Positions 13,260 through 17,552 of a stretch of 17,552 nt of DNA are shown here, piece by piece (position 1 is the first letter of the stretch; the number at the start of each line of letters is the position of its first letter). The notes below the pieces were generated by a model. The model had not been told where the DNA came from and made no database searches. It saw only the letters and a list, made by a program, of their open reading frames with translations. The DNA is from Bacillota bacterium (GTDB lineage Bacteria > Bacillota > Bacilli > Alicyclobacillales > SLC66), in contig JAJZCJ010000033.1 of the NCBI GenBank assembly GCA_021846145.1, forward strand, positions 1 to 17,552, read 5' to 3'. The translations under genes were made by a program, and so were the position numbers.

Positions 13260-14726
13260 ATGAGACCTCTTGAAACCCTGTTGTCCCTTGCTAATTTACT
13301 GATATTTTGCATATCAGTGATTCCGTGGCTTCACGCGATACAATGGATGGGTTATTTAGCACTAATCACGGTGCTAATAGCCATTATACAGACGCTAGTT
13401 GAGGGTCTGCGCTGGGAGATGATCCCTGCGTATGCATTGACAATAATCTTCTTCACAATCTGGTTGCTCGGTAATGTCATGCCAGATAGCGCAGGGGTAG
13501 GCGGTGGGCTGGGAGTGCTTGCGCTAGCGGTCTCCATCGTTCTGCCGATGGTTTTCCCCGTATTCCGCTTTCCGCATCCAAGTGGATCTTACCAGATTGG
13601 TACTGTGACCTATCATTGGGTGGATACAAGTCGCCACGAGATCTTCAGCGCTGATCCGAATGCCCATCGTGAATTGATAGTGCAAATCTGGTACCCGGTC
13701 AAGGGAGACAAATCATCCGCGCGCGCTCCCTACGTGCAGGATGCTAGCGTACTTTCGCCCGTATTGGCGCGGCTGGCACATTTGCCAGGGTTCACCTTTG
13801 ATCACTTTAAATATGTCACCACAAATGCCATTCCTTCCGCACCCACGGCAAATGATAAGCCCAGTTACCCGGTGCTGATCTTCTTGGAAGGGTTAAACGG
13901 TTTTCGCCAGATGAATACCTTTCAGGTCGAGGAACTGGTCTCACACGGCTACATTGTCGCGGCCATCGATCAGCCGTATGCTGCGGCATCGGTAGTTTTC
14001 CCGGACGGACAACAGATAACCGGATTGACGAAAAATCAGATGAACCCTTTCACCCAACAGAGCATCAGCCCGGTCGAAAAAGCGCCAATGCTTAACGGCC
14101 AATCTCTCAAGAATGGTACCATCCCGTATTTCGCGCAAGACGTCAGCTTCACCCTCAATCAGCTTACTGTCCTAAATAAAGCTGACTCGAACGGTATTCT
14201 GACAGGGCGGCTAGACCTGCAACACGTTGGTATTTTCGGGATTTCACTTGGTGCCATAGTAGCCAGTGAAGCCTGTCACACGGACCCACGTCTGAAAGCT
14301 TGTCTGATGATGGACGCTGCCATGCCTGCCGATGTAGTTCAAGCTGGATTACGGCAGTCGAGTATGTGGATCACCAGGGATGCTGACACTATGCGGTTCG
14401 AAAGAAAGCGGGCCGGCGGCTGGTCAGAGGCAGACATCGATCAAACTCTGACCACAATGCGGGCAGTGTTCGAGAAGAGCCAGCCGGGAAATGGTTACTA
14501 TGTGCAGGTATCCGGTATGTTCCACCTCAACTTTACCGATACTCCGTATTTTTCCCCGCTTGCGTCCCTACTGGGTTTTGCGGGGCTGATTGATGCAAAG
14601 CGGGCGCACGATATCGTCAACAATTACTCGCTGGCGTTTTTCGACCAGCATTTGGAGGGGCACCCGGCGGCACCATTCGATGGCCTTGCAAAACAGTACC
14701 CTGAAGTGCTCTTTGAAACACGCTAG
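13260..14726 (+). CDS. Membrane-anchored PAF-acetylhydrolase-like esterase
   Basis: A 488-residue protein. Residues 1-100 hold about four hydrophobic segments (LLSLANLLIFCISVIPWL, WMGYLALITVLIAIIQTLV, MIPAYALTIIFFTIWLLG, LGVLALAVSIVLPMVFPVF). The rest is an alpha/beta hydrolase like platelet-activating-factor acetylhydrolases: LIVQIWYPV, YPVLIFLEGLNGFR (oxyanion region), and the nucleophile S329 in VGIFGISLGA, D352 in LMMDAAMP and H422 in SGMFHLNF. The 23-residue Ser-Asp distance equals that of the human plasma enzyme (family knowledge). The likely substrates are short acyl esters, with the catalytic domain probably facing outside. The ATG 13260 follows AGGAGG (13247-13252) with ideal spacing; the adjacent GTG 13257 is too close. 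A terminator lies about 220 bases downstream. Confidence 0.87.
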   Translation: MRPLETLLSLANLLIFCISVIPWLHAIQWMGYLALITVLIAIIQTLVEGLRWEMIPAYALTIIFFTIWLLGNVMPDSAGVGGGLGVLALAVSIVLPMVFPVFRFPHPSGSYQIGTVTYHWVDTSRHEIFSADPNAHRELIVQIWYPVKGDKSSARAPYVQDASVLSPVLARLAHLPGFTFDHFKYVTTNAIPSAPTANDKPSYPVLIFLEGLNGFRQMNTFQVEELVSHGYIVAAIDQPYAAASVVFPDGQQITGLTKNQMNPFTQQSISPVEKAPMLNGQSLKNGTIPYFAQDVSFTLNQLTVLNKADSNGILTGRLDLQHVGIFGISLGAIVASEACHTDPRLKACLMMDAAMPADVVQAGLRQSSMWITRDADTMRFERKRAGGWSEADIDQTLTTMRAVFEKSQPGNGYYVQVSGMFHLNFTDTPYFSPLASLLGFAGLIDAKRAHDIVNNYSLAFFDQHLEGHPAAPFDGLAKQYPEVLFETR

Positions 14727-14942
14727 GAGTCGTCACCATCCGCATAACATTTCTCACTAGGTTCTTCTTTGGTGTTACGACGTACACGCCAATCTGGTCG
14801 TGATGCATTTGCTCGACATGTCGTTCATCAGAAACACTTGGAACGGTATGACGTAAATACTGACGAACAACGCAACGCAGAACGGGAATACAAGTAGCAC
14901 GAACTCACCCAGTGAAATGAATTAGGGGGCGAAACATAGGGA
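14727..14942. other. Gap after the esterase gene, no clear gene
   Basis: One frame stays open for some 45 codons to a TAG at 14895-14897 and ends ARHVVHQKHLERYDVNTDEQ, with RNAEREYK before the stop. It has a protein-like composition but no start codon or ribosome binding site, so it could be a 3' gene remnant. I recognise no family and do not call it. Confidence 0.35.
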
Positions 14943-14977
14943 ATGGGTACTGGCGATGAAGCTGGTACCCATTTTTT
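14943..14977 (+). terminator. Rho-independent terminator
   Basis: ATGGGTAC (14943-14950) and GTACCCAT (14965-14972) form a perfect 8-bp stem with a 14-nt loop, followed directly by six T residues (14972-14977). It would end plus-strand transcripts coming from the esterase gene. Confidence 0.82.
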
Positions 14978-15062
14978 AATGGGTATCACAATCTACGAAA
15001 AACGCATTCACCTATTAACTTTCTGTTAATTTGTAAAATAATGATATTCAATATTAGGGGGC

Positions 15063-15102
15063 AAATGTTCATATAGTAGAGAACCTCTAAGTTTGAACAT
15101 TT
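15063..15102. repeat. 9-bp inverted repeat upstream of hyfB
   Basis: AAATGTTCA (15063-15071) and TGAACATTT (15094-15102) are exact reverse complements with 22 bases between. It lies about 72 bases before the -35 box of the hyf promoter, so it may be a regulator site; no partner regulator gene is visible. Confidence 0.5.
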
Positions 15103-15114
15103 AAGTTACAGATA

Positions 15115-15136
15115 TGGCGTGCCAATCGGCACGCCA
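15115..15136. terminator. GC-rich hairpin, possible bidirectional terminator or leader structure
   Basis: TGGCGTGCC (15115-15123) pairs perfectly with GGCACGCCA (15128-15136) around AATC. A 9-bp GC-rich stem is very stable, but no T run follows on either strand. It lies upstream of the hyf promoter, so it could insulate the operon or be a binding site. Confidence 0.45.
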
Positions 15137-15173
15137 ATTATGTTGTCAGTTACCTGTTTTTTCATCGTCATTC

Positions 15174-15202
15174 TTGACGTTGATTATTTTAGTGTATATA
15201 GT
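15174..15202 (+). promoter_or_regulatory. Predicted sigma-A promoter of the hyf operon
   Basis: -35 TTGACG (15174-15179, five of six consensus bases), 17-bp spacing, -10 TATAGT (15197-15202, five of six). The start codon of hyfB lies 56 bases downstream. Further TA-rich sequence follows the -10 box. Confidence 0.72.
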
Positions 15203-15257
15203 AATATATATAGATTGTAATATTCATATATATGGTGTGAAGTGAGGGAACCTGATT

Positions 15258-17234
15258 TTGATTTCATCGATAGCACTCGATATCTCGATATTGTTTGTAA
15301 CGATTAGTATGTTGGTGGGACTACTTGTCGCCATTGCAAAACGATTCACCTATTTGGGGCATGTCATCGGAATGTTTGCATCACTCGGTTTCGTGGTGTC
15401 CGGGGTCACGGAATTGCTAGCGCCGTCTTCATCTGCACTGATTTTGCAAGGGTCTTTTGCTTTTACTTCATTAAATTTTCGCATCAATGCGATGGCAGGA
15501 TTGTTTGTATTGCTCATCGGTATCGTGGGTTTATTTGTCGCGGTATATGGAATCGGGTATGTAAGAGAGTACAAAGAACGCAAGTCAGTGTCACTGCTAG
15601 TCTCAGGCGTGCTAATATTTCTTGCGACGATGATGGCTGTGGTGCTGGCGGGAAATGTTTTTACCTTTTTAGTGTCATGGGAATCGATGTCCATCGTATC
15701 CTTTTTGTTAGTGATCTATGAACACGAGCAACGCGAAGTGCAAAACGCTGGCTTTATTTATGTGGTGATGACGCATATCGGAACCGTTTTTATCACGATT
15801 TCCTTTTTGATGCTCGCCCATTATTCAGGGAGTTTCACTTTTCACGACATGAGTTCAGTGCATATGCCAACAGCCATGAAGTCGCTCGTCTTTTTGTCCG
15901 CGTTCATTGGATTTGGGACGAAGGCGGGGTTAGTGCCTTTTCACATCTGGTTGCCGCGCGCTCACCCTGTTGCGCCTAGTCATGTCTCCGCACTGATGTC
16001 TGGTGTCATGTTGAAAATGGCGATGTATGGATTCCTTTTGGTTGTTTTTCGATTGTTATTAAGTGGGCCGCTTTGGTGGGGTATCGTAGTGGCGTGCGTA
16101 GGGGCGATATCAGCGCTGCTAGGTATTTTGCATGCGCTAGGACAACGCGATCAAAAGCGAATGCTTGCTTATAGTAGCATTGAAAACATGGGCATCATTT
16201 TCATGGGACTTGGCATTAGCTTAATTCTTTTCGCTCTGCACGATGATACACTAGCCGCGTTTGCGCTGTTGGCTTCCTTAGTTCACGCCTTCAATCACGC
16301 CTTATTTAAAAGTTTGCTGTTTTTGGGAGCAGGTGCCGTACTCTCTACCACGCATACAAAAAATATGGATCTTCTCGGTGGCGTGATGAAAAAAATGCCG
16401 TGGACGGCGATATTTACATTAGTTGGTGCGTTGTCTATTGCTGCGATGCCGCCATTCAATGGATTTATCGGGGAATGGATGTTGTTCCAGTCCGCTTTCG
16501 GGCTGGCAACTACAGCGCCTTCTTCCTGGATTAATCTATTTGCCGTATTGATCATCGGGGCGCTGACGATGACTGGGGCGTTGGTCGCGATGGCATTTGT
16601 CCGTTCATTTGGCACCACTTTTTTGGCATTGCCTAGAAGCGAGAACGCACAACATGCGCACGAGGTGACGGTATCGATGCGTATTGGCATGGCTGGATTA
16701 GCGGTGTTATGTCTACTGACGGGGATTTTTTCGATGAATTGGGTGTGGTTGTTAAGTAGATCAGTGCAAGTAGTGACGGGAATTCGTTTGAATATGCATG
16801 CCAATTGGCATCTATCCATGTTCGCGGTGCTGATTACCGCGGCAATTGCACTGATGATTCTCTGGTTGGTTGTTCGCAAAGTGGGGAGACGCACATCGAT
16901 CGTGCGGGAAGAGACTTGGGCTTGTGGGAGTACCTTGACACCTTTAATGACCTACACGGCAAGTGGCTATAGTAAGCCGATTCGCGTCGCCTTTCAGAAA
17001 GTGCTACTCCCTTCGCGCACGCTGAATCGCATGGAAGGAAGCGTGTATTTTCCCTCTAAATACGTGTATACCAGTAAAATATATTCGTTTGCTGAAACCT
17101 ACTTATATCAGCCCGTCTTTCATTCGGTAGTGCGTATCGCACGCATCATACGGGGTATTCAAAATGGACAAGTTCAAAGTTATTTGGCGTATTTGTTTAT
17201 CACACTGATCGTGGTACTGCTATTAGTGAAGTGA
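15258..17234 (+). CDS. hyfB: Hydrogenase-4-type membrane subunit B (HyfB/NuoL-like proton channel)
   Basis: A 658-residue antiporter-like membrane subunit of complex-I-related assemblies. It belongs to the NuoL/NuoM/MrpA superfamily and is expected to carry proton or sodium translocation driven by an attached hydrogenase-type module. Conserved charged residues in membrane helices are present: E142 in FLVSWESMSIVSF, K222 in GFGTKAGLVPFHIWLPRAH (219-236), K253 in SGVMLKMAMYG, and HAFNHALFKSLLFLGAG with its Lys and His. The C-terminal EETWACGS region points to the HyfB/HycC group rather than NuoL. About 14-16 hydrophobic helices can be counted. The TTG start 15258 has GAGGG at 15244-15248. The hyfC-like gene follows 12 bases later. 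Whether a NiFe hydrogenase or another electron carrier is attached cannot be told because the operon continues outside the window. Confidence 0.9.
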   Translation: MISSIALDISILFVTISMLVGLLVAIAKRFTYLGHVIGMFASLGFVVSGVTELLAPSSSALILQGSFAFTSLNFRINAMAGLFVLLIGIVGLFVAVYGIGYVREYKERKSVSLLVSGVLIFLATMMAVVLAGNVFTFLVSWESMSIVSFLLVIYEHEQREVQNAGFIYVVMTHIGTVFITISFLMLAHYSGSFTFHDMSSVHMPTAMKSLVFLSAFIGFGTKAGLVPFHIWLPRAHPVAPSHVSALMSGVMLKMAMYGFLLVVFRLLLSGPLWWGIVVACVGAISALLGILHALGQRDQKRMLAYSSIENMGIIFMGLGISLILFALHDDTLAAFALLASLVHAFNHALFKSLLFLGAGAVLSTTHTKNMDLLGGVMKKMPWTAIFTLVGALSIAAMPPFNGFIGEWMLFQSAFGLATTAPSSWINLFAVLIIGALTMTGALVAMAFVRSFGTTFLALPRSENAQHAHEVTVSMRIGMAGLAVLCLLTGIFSMNWVWLLSRSVQVVTGIRLNMHANWHLSMFAVLITAAIALMILWLVVRKVGRRTSIVREETWACGSTLTPLMTYTASGYSKPIRVAFQKVLLPSRTLNRMEGSVYFPSKYVYTSKIYSFAETYLYQPVFHSVVRIARIIRGIQNGQVQSYLAYLFITLIVVLLLVK

Positions 17235-17246
17235 GGGGAATCTGAC

Positions 17247-17552
17247 ATGGTACACGTGATCTTGGATAGTATTCAAATCATTTTTTTAATCGGAGTTGCG
17301 CCGCTAATTCAAGGAATTGTCAAAAAGACAAAAGCATTACTTCAAGGCCGTTATGGCCCCCCTATTTGGCAACCTTATTATGATTTGCAGAAATACATGA
17401 AAAAAGATGAAGTCATCTCTGTGCATGCTTCGTGGTTATTTTTTAGCACACCATATGTGGTGTTTGCCGCCATGATTGCAGTGGTGGCTATGGTTCCCGC
17501 ATTTATGACGCAGACTTTATTGTCCTTTACAGGGCAAGTGGTGTTGCTAGTC
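17247..17552 (+). CDS. hyfC: Hydrogenase-4-type membrane subunit C (HyfC/NuoH-like), N-terminal part
   Basis: The 102 visible residues show the NuoH-like first helix VILDSIQIIFLIGVAPLIQGIV and the diagnostic loop GRYGPPIWQPYYDLQKYMKKDEV, a hallmark of HyfC/HycD-type subunits that anchor the peripheral hydrogenase arm. Two more helices follow (FFSTPYVVFAAMIAVVAMVP and TLLSFTGQVVLLV). ATG 17247 has GAGGGG (17233-17238), which overlaps the hyfB stop codon, so the two are translationally close. The gene leaves the window at the right edge. Confidence 0.92.
   Translation, partial: MVHVILDSIQIIFLIGVAPLIQGIVKKTKALLQGRYGPPIWQPYYDLQKYMKKDEVISVHASWLFFSTPYVVFAAMIAVVAMVPAFMTQTLLSFTGQVVLLV

Noticed and set aside
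16295..16894. A 199-codon open frame opposite hyfB
   Set aside because: It lies fully inside the well-supported hyfB gene on the other strand, has no recognisable domain and no ribosome binding site.
1..17552. tRNA or rRNA genes
   Set aside because: No cloverleaf-like or rRNA-like sequence was noticed on either strand in reading by eye; a tRNA scan could still find something I missed.

Overview
The window looks like a chromosomal stretch of a low-to-mid GC Gram-positive (Bacillota). Strong AGGAGG-type ribosome binding sites, frequent TTG/GTG starts, an IS605-type TnpB remnant, an IS110 remnant and a Hyf-type complex are all visible. An acidophilic or soil Alicyclobacillaceae-like bacterium would fit, but that placement is inference and not proven here.

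Layout. (1) 1-633, minus: N-terminal part of a soluble chemotaxis receptor. (2) 904-1971: a HicB antitoxin-like domain fused in frame to a Uma2 (PD-(D/E)XK) nuclease domain. It has its own promoter, with a palindrome over the -10 box, and a second ribosome binding site and ATG inside the reading frame at the domain boundary. (3) 2050-3745: an intact aldo/keto reductase followed by a second one that has lost both ends. A 5'-truncated IS605-family tnpB (3750-4625, minus) with its right-end hairpin sits at the second break. (4) 4649-5982: a secreted protein of unknown function (minus) and a head-to-head creatininase-family pseudogene. (5) 6210-7509: an arsenic module, arsM (arsenite methyltransferase) and arsR-like repressor, behind a promoter whose -35 and -10 boxes lie inside a perfect 10-bp inverted repeat. 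(6) 7583-7911: a small frameshifted gene. (7) 8041-12001: an amidase, a membrane protein, a possible small ORF and an ATP-grasp ligase, all plus strand. (8) 12002-13250: a graveyard with an IS110 transposase start (behind a hairpin that hides its Shine-Dalgarno), a decayed short-chain dehydrogenase, and an acetyltransferase start. Two long perfect inverted repeats, both with 9-nt loops, lie at the break points. (9) 13260-14726: a membrane-anchored PAF-acetylhydrolase-like esterase, then a terminator. (10) 15174-17552: promoter, hyfB-like and hyfC-like genes, the start of an operon for a membrane-bound group 4 hydrogenase-like complex that continues past the window.

Functionally, only arsM/arsR and hyfB/hyfC are clear gene teams. 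The rest is an accessory region with many broken genes (at least seven), two IS relics and unusual inverted repeats, which suggests repeated insertion and deletion. The observations most worth pursuing are the HicB-Uma2 fusion with a translated internal ribosome binding site, the operator-embedded arsM promoter, and the paired perfect inverted repeats at gene break points.
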